From Achromobacter pulmonis (GTDB lineage: Bacteria; Pseudomonadota; Gammaproteobacteria; Burkholderiales; Burkholderiaceae_B): a stretch of 64,000 bases of DNA. Below the pieces are notes generated by a model. That model was not told the origin of the DNA and did not search any database. It worked only from the letters and a program-made list of their open reading frames with translations. Below are positions 10,651 to 19,436 of this stretch, one piece after another. Position 1 is the first letter of the stretch. Each line of letters starts with the position of its first letter. The stretch covers positions 62,001-126,000 of the forward strand of contig NZ_POQS01000006.1 in NCBI RefSeq assembly GCF_002885955.2, written 5' to 3'. Made by a program: the position numbers and the translations under genes.

Positions 10651-11643
10651 TCAGTTCCTCCGCGCAACGCCGTCCGTGCGCTCGATTCGCACCACGTCGC
10701 CCTTGTCACTGCCCAGGCGCAGTTCGGCCGCGCCGAACAGCCGATCCACGATGTAGTACGGCGAGCGGAAGCGGTAGTTCACCAGTTGTCCATCGCCCTG
10801 CGCGCCGATGACGAACAGCGGTGGCAGCTCGCCTTGCGCGATGCCCGGCGGAAACTGGATATAGACCTTCTCGCCGTCATCGAAGGCGCGCAGCGGCTTC
10901 CACGGCGGATTGCTGCCGCTGATCGCGTAGCGGAACCGCAGCTTCTCCAGCGACAGTCCGGTATCGACCGGGGCGGCGGCACTGGCCGCCTGCGCCTGGC
11001 GCTGCAATGCCAGCATCCGGTCGCGCGGGTACTCCCATGACGCCGACGCCATCCACGTCTTTTCCGTCGAGGTCAGCTCAAGCAAATAGGTGCGGCGGCT
11101 GGTAGTGATGACGAGGTTGGTCTTGAGGCTCGAGCGAATCGGCTTGACCAGCACGTTCACGCGCAACTCGGCGCCGCTGCCGCTGGACGTGTCACCCACG
11201 ATCCAGCGCACGGTATCGCCGGCGGCTACCGTCACCAGTTCTTCGCCCGGCTGGAGCGAAATCACGGTCACGCGACCCACGGCGGCATAGACCTGATACA
11301 GCGCGCCATCGGTGAAGGGCCAGACTTGAATCGCGTTGACGTAGCCCTCGCGCGTGGGTGCGACGCGGGCCTCGGCATTGGCGCGCGAGACGCGCACCTT
11401 CTCGTCGGCCGGTTCCGGCGTGGGTTTGGCGTCTTCTGCTTCGGGCGCTGGCTTCAACTGCGCCGGCATCGGCAACACCTCGGGTACGGCCACCACCTCC
11501 ACCGGCGCGGGCGGCTCGGGCAGCGGCTGAGCCTGCACCGGCTCATCGAGCGAAATCACCGGCGGCGGTTTGCCCTGCGTGGCGCAGCCCGCCAGGGCCG
11601 CAAGCATCAGCACGGAAACGTAAATACGGAAAGACAGGTTCAT
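10651..11643 (-). CDS. trbG: Conjugal transfer protein TrbG (VirB9-like)
   Basis: 330-aa outer-membrane-complex component. The N-terminus is a lipoprotein signal with lipobox 'LAALAGC'. An acidic Pro-rich linker and a VirB9/CagX-type C-terminal domain ('WPFTDGALYQVYAAVGRVT...' onward) follow. The ATG at 11643 overlaps the trbF stop by 4 bp and is preferred to a long N-terminal extension. It partners TrbI and TrbH/VirB7-type lipoproteins; no separate trbH is seen. Confidence 0.93.
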   Translation of the reverse strand: MNLSFRIYVSVLMLAALAGCATQGKPPPVISLDEPVQAQPLPEPPAPVEVVAVPEVLPMPAQLKPAPEAEDAKPTPEPADEKVRVSRANAEARVAPTREGYVNAIQVWPFTDGALYQVYAAVGRVTVISLQPGEELVTVAAGDTVRWIVGDTSSGSGAELRVNVLVKPIRSSLKTNLVITTSRRTYLLELTSTEKTWMASASWEYPRDRMLALQRQAQAASAAAPVDTGLSLEKLRFRYAISGSNPPWKPLRAFDDGEKVYIQFPPGIAQGELPPLFVIGAQGDGQLVNYRFRSPYYIVDRLFGAAELRLGSDKGDVVRIERTDGVARRN

Positions 11644-12344
11644 GGCTTGGCTCCTTCGGAAGAATCCAGTTCTCGGCTCCACGACAAGCCGTTGACGTAG
11701 ATGCCCAGGGGGTTCTTGCGCAGGCGTTCTTCGGTGCGCGGCGGCTGGAGCACGATGGACACCACGGCCGTCCACCGCTCTAGGCCAGCCGCGGCGCCGT
11801 TGACGTAGCGGCGTTCCGTCCAGCGCACGTTGAAAGACGTGTCGCTGGCGCGCACGACGCTGGCGATCTGCACTGTCACCGACTCCCTGCCGATGCGTGC
11901 GAATGGGTCGTTGACCCGCGCGTAGTCGTTGAGCACGGCTGCGCCCTTGTCGGTCGTATAGTCGTAGGCGTCCAGCCAGTTTTGGCGGACGACGATGGGG
12001 TCGATGGACAGCGAGCGCACCAGCGTCACGAAGCGCGCAATGTGGTGCGCGGTCTGCGCATCGTTGGGCCGGTAAGGCGTGGCGGCTTCGCCGACGGCGC
12101 GCACCTGGCCCGCGCTGTCCACCTCCACCACGTAGGGCGTCACGATGGACTGCGCCGAGCGCCACACCAGGCCGCCAGCCATCAGCAGCGCGAGTGTCAG
12201 GCAACCGAAGGCCATCAGCCGCCAGTTCTTCGCCTGCACGCGCGGCGAGCCGATACGCTCGTCCCATACCTGGCCGGCAGCTTGGTACGGCGTGGCAGGC
12301 TGCGGCGTGTCGGCATAGCGCACCTGCGGTTTCTTGAATCGCAT
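11640..12344 (-). CDS. trbF: Conjugal transfer protein TrbF (VirB8-like)
   Basis: 234-aa inner-membrane protein with one N-terminal helix (about 43-64) and a periplasmic VirB8-like domain. The motif 'FVTLVRSLSIDPIVVRQNW' is typical of ICE TrbF. It nucleates the mating-pair core in the periplasm. It lies 12 bp after trbL and overlaps trbG. Confidence 0.94.
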   Translation of the reverse strand: MRFKKPQVRYADTPQPATPYQAAGQVWDERIGSPRVQAKNWRLMAFGCLTLALLMAGGLVWRSAQSIVTPYVVEVDSAGQVRAVGEAATPYRPNDAQTAHHIARFVTLVRSLSIDPIVVRQNWLDAYDYTTDKGAAVLNDYARVNDPFARIGRESVTVQIASVVRASDTSFNVRWTERRYVNGAAAGLERWTAVVSIVLQPPRTEERLRKNPLGIYVNGLSWSRELDSSEGAKP

Positions 12345-12356
12345 TGTCAGTTCTCC

Positions 12357-13733
12357 TTATGAATCGGAATCGCGCAGGCTCGGCCCCTGGCCGGAGCCGC
12401 CGCCGTCGCCGCCGCGCAGCGCATGGGCGGTGGTGGTCGCGGCATGGGTGAGTTGCTGGCGGCGATGCAGCCGCTTGGCCCAAGCGGGCTGTGTATTGGC
12501 TGCGCCGGACGTGGCCTCGCCTGCGGCGGCCTGGCCGGATGCTCCGGCTGCCGAGTCGCCGTCAGCCGCCTGGCCGTTCCAACCAGAGCGGAAGGGAGCT
12601 GCCATGCGTTGCCCAGCAGCGGAAGCACGGGATGCGATGCCGCGCCCGGCGGACTGCGCGCCGGTCTTGGCGACGTTGCCCAAGCCGGCCATCGCGCCCT
12701 TCGCGCCACCGCCTGCGGCGGCGGAACCGGCCTGAAACGCCGAGCGTGCGCTGCTGGCCGTCGAGGCGGCAGCACGCGCGCCGCTGCCAGCGAGCTTGGC
12801 GGCGGCAGGCGCCATGCGCGCCCCGGCCATGACGGCGCCGCCTACGCCCGTCGCGGCAGCGCCGACGGCAACGGCCGTGCCGGCGGCGCCGACAGCGGCC
12901 CCGGCCATCGCGCCCGCGCCGAGTTGCGGCGCACCGGACACCAGGCCCGTGGCGATACCGGGGCCGAAGATCCCGAGCGCCAGCAAGGTGAGCGAGGCCA
13001 GCATGATGACCAGCGCATGGTCGATGGAAGGCTCGGCGGGATGGACTTGGAACTCCGCGAACACGCCCGAACCGATGCCGACGATGACAGCCAGCACCAA
13101 GACCTTGACGCCAGACGACACCACGTTGCCAAGCACCTTTTCCGCCAAGAAGCTCGTCTTATTCCAGAGCGCGAAAGGCACCAGCACGAAGCCTGCGAGC
13201 GTGGTCAGCTTGAACTCGATCAACGTGATGAATAGCTGGATCGCCAGCACGAAGAAGCTCAAGACCACAATCAGCCAGGCGAGGAACATCACCGTGATGG
13301 CGTCAAGATTGACGAACACCTCGGGGAAGCCGGCCATCTCGCCGACTTGCTCCAGAATCGGCGCTCCTGCGTCGATGCCGGTTTTCGCCAGCCGGCCCGG
13401 CTGCAAGAAGTTCTCCATCGTGATGGCCGAGCCGGTGGCGGTGATGCCCAGCCCGGCGAAGGAGCGGAACACGATGCCGGCCAGCCAGTTGAAGTTGCCG
13501 ATGATGTAGGCGAAGGCACCGACGTAGAGCACCTTGCGCAGCAGCTTGGCGATGACGTCCTCGCCCTGGCCGGTGGCGTGGCTCATCGCCCAATACAGTC
13601 CGGCGATCGTCATGTCGATGACGATCAGCGTTGCGGTGAGGAAGGCCACTTCGCCCTGCAACAGCCCGAAACCCGAGTCGATGTAGGCGGCGAAGATACT
13701 GAGGAAGCGGTCGATGATGGTCACGTCATTCAT
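12357..13733 (-). CDS. trbL: Conjugal transfer protein TrbL (VirB6-like)
   Basis: 458-aa polytopic inner-membrane protein. Five to six hydrophobic segments fill the first 290 residues. The C-terminal third is a low-complexity Ala/Gly/Ser-rich cytoplasmic or periplasmic tail, normal for TrbL. It is predicted to form part of the secretion channel. Its start overlaps the upstream lipoprotein stop by 4 bp. Confidence 0.93.
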   Translation of the reverse strand: MNDVTIIDRFLSIFAAYIDSGFGLLQGEVAFLTATLIVIDMTIAGLYWAMSHATGQGEDVIAKLLRKVLYVGAFAYIIGNFNWLAGIVFRSFAGLGITATGSAITMENFLQPGRLAKTGIDAGAPILEQVGEMAGFPEVFVNLDAITVMFLAWLIVVLSFFVLAIQLFITLIEFKLTTLAGFVLVPFALWNKTSFLAEKVLGNVVSSGVKVLVLAVIVGIGSGVFAEFQVHPAEPSIDHALVIMLASLTLLALGIFGPGIATGLVSGAPQLGAGAMAGAAVGAAGTAVAVGAAATGVGGAVMAGARMAPAAAKLAGSGARAAASTASSARSAFQAGSAAAGGGAKGAMAGLGNVAKTGAQSAGRGIASRASAAGQRMAAPFRSGWNGQAADGDSAAGASGQAAAGEATSGAANTQPAWAKRLHRRQQLTHAATTTAHALRGGDGGGSGQGPSLRDSDS

Positions 13734-14071
13734 GGCGCGTCCTCTTGATCGGATGCGGCCGGCGATTCGCTGCCGTCGTCCGATTCGGCCGGTGCATCGA
13801 AACTTGGCGGGATCGGCGGCAGGTCGGCCAGCGTCTGGTACTCATCCGGCCCGGCCTGGCCGGAGAAGAAGCGCCGCCGGAAGGCTTCGGCGGCGGCGCG
13901 GCAAGCGTCCTCGCCCGTGGCCTGCCGGTCGGCCGCGCATTGCGCGCGCAATGCCTTGAGCCGCACGGGATCGGCGGTCAGGGCATCGGCAAGGTTGTCG
14001 GTCGGCTGCTCGCTGCAAGCGGCCAGCAGCGCCACAAGCAGCGAAACCGACAGGGCGAGGACGCATCGCAT
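13730..14071 (-). CDS. trbK: TrbK-like lipoprotein (putative entry exclusion)
   Basis: 113-aa lipoprotein: signal peptide with lipobox 'LVALLAAC', then 'DPVRLKALRAQCAADRQATG', the conserved core of the ICE TrbK-alternative/EexN-like family. It sits between trbJ and trbL, the usual trbK position. TrbK proteins block entry of related elements. The acidic C-terminal extension (about 80-113) is unusual. A second family member lies beyond traG at 21670-21948. Confidence 0.8.
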   Translation of the reverse strand: MRCVLALSVSLLVALLAACSEQPTDNLADALTADPVRLKALRAQCAADRQATGEDACRAAAEAFRRRFFSGQAGPDEYQTLADLPPIPPSFDAPAESDDGSESPAASDQEDAP

Positions 14072-14082
14072 GGCGGCCTCCG

Positions 14083-14808
14083 TCAGTTGCCGTAGAAGTC
14101 CACGCGCTGCGGCGTGTACGGCGTGCCTTCACCCAGGAAGCGCCGCCGCACCTCGCGGGCGCGTTCGGTGGCCGCCGCCTGCCGCGCCAGCTCCAGCGAG
14201 GCGGCCCGGTCTTGCGTGATCTGGAGCCGCTGCGACTGGATCGACTGCTTGGCCTGCAAAGCCAGCAACTGGTTCATGGCCTGCATCGCCTGCAACGCGC
14301 CTTCGGCCGACTGGCTCTTGCCCACGAGGTCGGCCAGCACGCTTTCGTCTTCGCCCAGGTTCTGCGATACCTGCGCTTGCATCTGCATGGTGGTCTGCAA
14401 GCCGTGGAGCGTGTTCCTCCAACGCTCCTGCGCGTCGCGGTACATCTGGTCGCCGCTGACGGTGGCGGCGTACTGCTCGGGATACAGGCGCGCGAACTCC
14501 CGATCCAGATTCGTCACGTCGTAGGCCAGGCCGCGCGCCTGGGCGATTAGCCGCTCGGTCGTCGCCAAATTGGCGCGCAACTGGTTCACCACGCTGGACG
14601 GCAGGCTGGCGAGGTTGCGCGCCTGGTTCATCAACATCTGCGCTTCGTTCTGAAGCTGCTGGATCTGGTTGTTGATCTGTTGCAACGTGCGGATCGCGGT
14701 CAGCGTGTTCTGCACGAGGTTCGTGGGATCGACCACGACCCATTGCGCATGGGCGGTGGCGGTGCAAAGCATGGCCGCGATGGCGGCGGCGATAAGGCGC
14801 TTATTCAT
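14083..14808 (-). CDS. trbJ: Conjugal transfer protein TrbJ (VirB5-like)
   Basis: 241-aa secreted protein with an N-terminal signal peptide ('AAAIAAMLCTATAHA'), then long Gln-rich helical segments ('LQQINNQIQQLQNEAQMLMN') typical of VirB5/TrbJ minor pilus proteins. It overlaps the trbE stop by 4 bp. Confidence 0.93.
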   Translation of the reverse strand: MNKRLIAAAIAAMLCTATAHAQWVVVDPTNLVQNTLTAIRTLQQINNQIQQLQNEAQMLMNQARNLASLPSSVVNQLRANLATTERLIAQARGLAYDVTNLDREFARLYPEQYAATVSGDQMYRDAQERWRNTLHGLQTTMQMQAQVSQNLGEDESVLADLVGKSQSAEGALQAMQAMNQLLALQAKQSIQSQRLQITQDRAASLELARQAAATERAREVRRRFLGEGTPYTPQRVDFYGN

Positions 14809-17258
14809 GGCAGGTTCTCCAGAGGTTGGTCAGCGAGGGAACCCGGCGCGAGGCCGGGGAACGAGGGCAGCAGGTCGGCCGCCCAATCGAGGCCGCGATG
14901 GCGCAGCCAGGCGCCCGCGAAGCCGGGCACGCCGGCGTCCAGCAGCACGCGGTCTATGTCGCGCTGGTCTTGCGGCGTGGAAGCGCCCGCAAACGCCAGA
15001 GCCGCCGGCCCCAGGTCGAGTTCGAACAGGCGGTTGCCGAGGCGGGATTGGTAGTAGTAGTCGCGCTTGGGCTGCGCGGTGGCGACGATCTCGATCTGCC
15101 GCCTGTTGAGGCCGAAGCCCTCGTAGATCGTGCGAATCTGCGGCTCGGTGGCCTGCGGGTTGGGCAAGAAAATCCGACTCGCGCAGCTCTCGATGATCGC
15201 GGGCGCGATGCTCGAATCCTTGATGTCGGCGAGGCTCTGCGTGGCGAAGATGACGCTGACGTTCTTCTTGCGCAGTGTCTTGAGCCACTGGCGGATACGC
15301 GCGGCAAACACCGGGTCATCGAGGAACAGCCACGCTTCATCAAGGATCAGCAGCGTGGGCGCCCCGTCGAAGCGTTCATCGAAACGCGCAAAGAGGTAAT
15401 GCAGCACGGCCATGACGGCGGCCTTGCTGTGCATCAGCTCCTCCATCTCGAAGCACTGCACGTCGGCCATGCCCAGCCGGTCGTGGTCGGCGTCCAGCAG
15501 CTTGCCGTGGGCGCCACCCAGCACATAGGGCGACAGCGCTTGTCGCAGCGTGTTCGATTGCAGCAGCACGGAAAGTCCCGTCATCGTGCGCTGCTCCACC
15601 GGCGCACCGGCGAGACTTCCCAGCGCCGACCAGATAGCCGCCTTCTCGTCGGGGCCGATCGCCACGCCTTCGTGCAGCAAGCGGCCTTCGATCCATTCGG
15701 CGGCCCAGGTGCGGTAGCCCTCACGGTCGATGCGCGCGAGTGGCTGGAAGGCGATTTCGCCATCCGTGCCCAGGTCGTAGTGTTCGCCGCCCAGGCCGAG
15801 GATGGCGGCCCGCATGGAGCGGCCCATGTCGAAGGCGAAGATGCGCGAGCCGCGATAGCGGCGAAATTGCATCGCCAGCGTGGCGAGCAAGACCGACTTG
15901 CCCATGCCGGTCGGCCCCGCGACCAGCGTATGGCCCACGTCGCCGATGTGCGTCACCAGCCGGAACGGCGTGGCGCCGTCGGTGCGTGTCACGATCAGCG
16001 GGGGGCCGTCGAGGTGTTCGTTCTTCTCCGGCCCGGCCCATACCGCCGACACCGGCATCATGTGCGCCAGATTCAGCGTCGAGACGATGGGCTGGCGCAC
16101 GTTGGCGTAAGCATTGCCGGGGAGCGAGGACAGCCAGGCATCCACGGCATTGAGCGTTTCAGGGATGGTGACGAAGCCCCGACCCTGGATGACGCGCTCC
16201 ACCATGCGCAGCTTCTCGTCTGCGACGGCGGCGTCCTCGTCCATGACGGTGACGGTCGCCGTCAGATAGCCGAAGGCGACTTGATCGCTGCCCAACTCCT
16301 GCAAGGCGGCGTCGGCATCGGCGGCCTTGTTGTTGGCGTCGGTATCGACCAGCGGGCTTTCCTGCTGGAAGATCGTTTCGCGCAGCAGCGCGATGACGTT
16401 CTTGCGCTTGGCGAACCACTGGCGGCGCAGGCGGGAAAGTTCTTTTTCCGCCTCGGCTTTGTCGAGGCAGAGAAAGCGCGTGCTCCAGCGGTACGCAAAA
16501 CCGAGGCGGTTGAGGTCGTCCAGAATCCCCGGCCAGGTCGAGGTCGGGAAGCCCCGCACCGACACCAGCCGCAGGTGCTGATCGCCTAGCATGGGCGCCA
16601 GGCCGCCGATCAGTGCGGAATCGGTGAGCAGCGCGTCGATGTGGAACGGCACTTCGGGCACGCCGACGCGGTAGCGCCGCGTCGAGATGGTCGCGTGCAG
16701 GTAGGTCAGCGTCTGCGCGTCATCGAGCCAGTCAATTTCCGGCATCACGCCGTCGAGCAGGTCAAAGACGCGATCCGTTTCCGCGACGAAGGCTTGCAGC
16801 CGCTCGCGCCAGTCCACGCCATTTGTCGGCGTGTTCTCGTAGAGCATCTTGGCTGCACGAGCACGGGATTCCTCCGGCGGCAGGTACACCAGCGTCAGGT
16901 GATAGCCGCTCTCGAAGTGATGGCCGGATTCCTCAAACGCGGCCCGGCGTTCTTCCTCCACCAGCCACGAAAGCGGCTCGGGAAACTCCGAGCGCGGATA
17001 GTCGGCGGCCGCATGGCGCTCGGCTTCGATGAATAGCGCCCAGCCCGATCCCATGCGGCGCAGCGCGTTGTTCAGTCGCGCCGACGTGGCGATCAGTTCG
17101 CCTTGCGTCGCGCTGTCGAGGTCAGGCCCGCGAAACCGGGCCGTGCGCTGGAAACTGCCGTCCTTGTTCAAGACGACGCCCGGCGCGACCAGTCCGGCCC
17201 AGGGCAGCCAGTCGGCCAGCAAGGCCGGGCGCTGGCGGTATTCGGCGAGATTCAGCAT
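14805..17258 (-). CDS. trbE: Conjugal transfer ATPase TrbE (VirB4-like)
   Basis: 817-aa ATPase powering pilus assembly and substrate transfer at the inner membrane. Walker A is 'VAGPTGMGKSVLL' (about residues 444-456) and Walker B 'TLLILDEAWLFLDD' (about 637-650), inside a CagE/TrbE/VirB4 domain. Full length for the family. The largest gene of the transfer operon, ending 4 bp into trbJ. Confidence 0.96.
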   Translation of the reverse strand: MLNLAEYRQRPALLADWLPWAGLVAPGVVLNKDGSFQRTARFRGPDLDSATQGELIATSARLNNALRRMGSGWALFIEAERHAAADYPRSEFPEPLSWLVEEERRAAFEESGHHFESGYHLTLVYLPPEESRARAAKMLYENTPTNGVDWRERLQAFVAETDRVFDLLDGVMPEIDWLDDAQTLTYLHATISTRRYRVGVPEVPFHIDALLTDSALIGGLAPMLGDQHLRLVSVRGFPTSTWPGILDDLNRLGFAYRWSTRFLCLDKAEAEKELSRLRRQWFAKRKNVIALLRETIFQQESPLVDTDANNKAADADAALQELGSDQVAFGYLTATVTVMDEDAAVADEKLRMVERVIQGRGFVTIPETLNAVDAWLSSLPGNAYANVRQPIVSTLNLAHMMPVSAVWAGPEKNEHLDGPPLIVTRTDGATPFRLVTHIGDVGHTLVAGPTGMGKSVLLATLAMQFRRYRGSRIFAFDMGRSMRAAILGLGGEHYDLGTDGEIAFQPLARIDREGYRTWAAEWIEGRLLHEGVAIGPDEKAAIWSALGSLAGAPVEQRTMTGLSVLLQSNTLRQALSPYVLGGAHGKLLDADHDRLGMADVQCFEMEELMHSKAAVMAVLHYLFARFDERFDGAPTLLILDEAWLFLDDPVFAARIRQWLKTLRKKNVSVIFATQSLADIKDSSIAPAIIESCASRIFLPNPQATEPQIRTIYEGFGLNRRQIEIVATAQPKRDYYYQSRLGNRLFELDLGPAALAFAGASTPQDQRDIDRVLLDAGVPGFAGAWLRHRGLDWAADLLPSFPGLAPGSLADQPLENLP

Positions 17259-17273
17259 CGCGGCGTCCTCCCC

Positions 17274-17546
17274 TCAAACATCCAGCAGCGGCTTGTGTTT
17301 GATGTGGCGGGCGAACACGGCCATGAACTGCGGATCAAGGCGCGCGCCCCAGACCGCCAGCGAATGGCCGACGATCCAGAGCACCACGCCCGGTATCCAC
17401 AATTGCAGGCCCAGCCCGACAGCGGCGGCCAGCGTGCCGTTGGCGATCGCCACGGTGCGCGGCGCACCGCCCAGCAGAATCGGCTCGGTCAGCGAGCGAT
17501 GCAGCGGCACCTCGAAGCCGGCGGCGAAGGTGTCCGGGGCACTCAT
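17274..17546 (-). CDS. trbD: Conjugal transfer protein TrbD (VirB3-like)
   Basis: 90-aa inner-membrane protein with two closely spaced hydrophobic segments (about 32-62) and the conserved basic start 'VPLHRSLTEPILLGGAPR'. The start overlaps the trbC stop (ATGA), and it is 15 bp from trbE. VirB3-type proteins work with the VirB4 ATPase. Confidence 0.93.
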   Translation of the reverse strand: MSAPDTFAAGFEVPLHRSLTEPILLGGAPRTVAIANGTLAAAVGLGLQLWIPGVVLWIVGHSLAVWGARLDPQFMAVFARHIKHKPLLDV

Positions 17547-17926
17547 ACGACGGCCCCGCCGGAGAAGCTGAAGAACGACAGGAAGAAGCTCGAAGCGGCG
17601 AACGCGATGGACAGGCCGAAGACGATCTGGATCAGCTTGCGGAATCCGCCCGACGTATCGCCGAAGGCGAGCGCGAGGCCCGTGGCGATGATGATGATGA
17701 CGGCCACGATGCGCGCCACCGGCCCCTGGATGGATTCGAGGATGGATTGCAGCGGGCCTTCCCACGGCATCGAGGAACCGGCGGCCTGCGCGGTTCCGGC
17801 CAGGAACAACAGCAGCGCGGCCAGCAGCAGCCCTTGTCCCGCAGGACGGGCCAGGCAGCGCAGCCGCGCAAGACGCAAAGCCGGATTTGCAGAAAAACGG
17901 AAAGCAGGAATGGTCATCTGCGTCAT
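17543..17926 (-). CDS. trbC: Conjugal transfer protein TrbC (VirB2-like pilin)
   Basis: 127-aa prepilin with a long basic signal sequence and cleavage site near 'LFLAGTAQAA'. Two hydrophobic helices follow ('VARIVAVIIIIATGLALAFG' and 'IVFGLSIAFAASSFFLSFF'), as in TrbC/VirB2. In related systems TraF trims and cyclises the pilin; a traF gene lies at 29973-30572. Confidence 0.93.
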   Translation of the reverse strand: MTQMTIPAFRFSANPALRLARLRCLARPAGQGLLLAALLLFLAGTAQAAGSSMPWEGPLQSILESIQGPVARIVAVIIIIATGLALAFGDTSGGFRKLIQIVFGLSIAFAASSFFLSFFSFSGGAVV

Positions 17927-18975
17927 GGCAGTTCTCCAAGTGAGTCAGGGGGTGGGGAAGTCGCCGCAGCGGGTGCGGCATCGGGAAGTGGCTGAAGCTC
18001 GGGAAACGGCGTTTCCAGCGCGTCCGCCAGTTGGTAGCCCACTGCGTCGAAGCCGACGACACGGGCGATGCTCTCGATGCGGCGCTTGCGCCCGCGTCCG
18101 GCGATGTGGATCACCACGTTGACCGCCTCGGCGATCAGCGCACGGGGCGGATTCACCGCCACTTCGAGAATCAGTTGCTCCAGGCGCAGCAGCGCGCCGA
18201 GCGCGGAGCCGGCATGGATCGTGGCGATGCCGCCGGGGTGGCCCGTGCCCCATACCTTGATGAGATCCAGCGCCTCGGCGCCGCGCACTTCGCCAACGAC
18301 GACGCGATCAGGCCGCAGGCGCATGGACGAGCGAACCAGCTCGGTCATCGACACCACGCCTGCGCGCGTGCGCAGGGGAACGTGGTCACGGGCCGCGCAT
18401 TGCAGCTCCACCGTGTCTTCGAGCACCAGCACGCGGTCGCCCGTGGCGGCAATCTCGGCCAGCAGCGCATTGGCCAGGGTCGTCTTGCCGCTGCTGGTAG
18501 CGCCGGCGATCAAGACGTTCTGCCGCTCGCGCACGGCGCGAACGAGAAAGCCCGCTTGCGCGCTGGTCATCATCCCGTCGATGACGTACCGCTCCAGCGG
18601 AATGACGCCGATGGCGCGCTTGCGCAGCGCGAAGGCTGGCCCCGGCGCGGCAGGCGGCAAGATGCCCTCGAAGCGTTCTCCCGTTTCCGGCAACTCGGCC
18701 GACAGCAGCGGTTGGCCGCGATGCACCTCCGCTCCGACATGGGCTGCCACGAGGCGGATGATTCGCTCACCGTCCGCTTCGGACAGTTCCACGCCCATCG
18801 GCGCCCGACCACTGGAAAGCCGATCCACCCAGAGGGTGCGATCGGGATTCAGCATCACCTCCACCACGTCCGGGTCTTCGAGTGCCGCGGCGATCAGCGG
18901 CCCCATCGCCGTGCGCAGCATCTGGAAGCGGCGGTCGAGCGACGTGGCGCTCATGGACTGCGGAACGGCGCTCAT
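17923..18975 (-). CDS. trbB: Conjugal transfer ATPase TrbB (VirB11-like)
   Basis: 350-aa hexameric traffic ATPase. Walker A 'IAGATSSGKTTLANALL' (about 154-170), Asp box, Walker B region ('RPDRVVVGEVRGAEALDLI') and His box ('GHPGGIATIHAGSA') are all present. Overlaps trbC and the upstream ribbon-helix-helix gene by 4 bp each, so the whole block is one coupled operon. Confidence 0.96.
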   Translation of the reverse strand: MSAVPQSMSATSLDRRFQMLRTAMGPLIAAALEDPDVVEVMLNPDRTLWVDRLSSGRAPMGVELSEADGERIIRLVAAHVGAEVHRGQPLLSAELPETGERFEGILPPAAPGPAFALRKRAIGVIPLERYVIDGMMTSAQAGFLVRAVRERQNVLIAGATSSGKTTLANALLAEIAATGDRVLVLEDTVELQCAARDHVPLRTRAGVVSMTELVRSSMRLRPDRVVVGEVRGAEALDLIKVWGTGHPGGIATIHAGSALGALLRLEQLILEVAVNPPRALIAEAVNVVIHIAGRGRKRRIESIARVVGFDAVGYQLADALETPFPELQPLPDAAPAAATSPPPDSLGELP

Positions 18976-19436
18976 GACGCACGCTCCTGCGCTTGCGCGG
19001 CTGCCGCCGCGTCTTCCATCCGCATCGGGTCGGGATGCAGTTCTTCCACCACGTCGCGCACCAGGCTGCGCCCGCGCAGCAGGTGCCGGCCCAACTGTTC
19101 AACGAACTGCTCGAAGCGCGCTTTGCCTTGGGCGCGGGCGGCCTCTTGGTGTGCCTCGGGGACTGGCGTGCTGACCGTGAGGTAGTAGCGAATGAACAGC
19201 GCCAGCGTCTCGATCTGGATGTTCTGGTCGCGCTCCAGGCGTTCGGTTTGGCGCGACAGGCGATCCAACCGCTTGGCGATGGCCGCCTCGCGCTGGTCGG
19301 CGGCATCGGGCGACAGCCAGGACGCCAAGGCAGCGGCGACGATGGACGACTTGGACACGCCTTTCATGGCGGCCAGCTCGTCCAGGCGCTTGGCGTGCTC
19401 TGGCTGGATGAATAGGTTGAGGCGGTAGTGGCTCAT
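18972..19436 (-). CDS. Ribbon-helix-helix (CopG-type) regulator between traG and trbB
   Basis: 154-aa protein with an N-terminal RHH motif ('YRLNLFIQPEHAKRLDELA') and a helical C-terminal half rich in Arg/Gln. A CopG-like gene in this place is constant in Tn4371-type ICEs. It probably regulates the transfer operon, but no operator could be assigned. Overlaps both neighbours by 4 bp. Confidence 0.82.
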   Translation of the reverse strand: MSHYRLNLFIQPEHAKRLDELAAMKGVSKSSIVAAALASWLSPDAADQREAAIAKRLDRLSRQTERLERDQNIQIETLALFIRYYLTVSTPVPEAHQEAARAQGKARFEQFVEQLGRHLLRGRSLVRDVVEELHPDPMRMEDAAAAAQAQERAS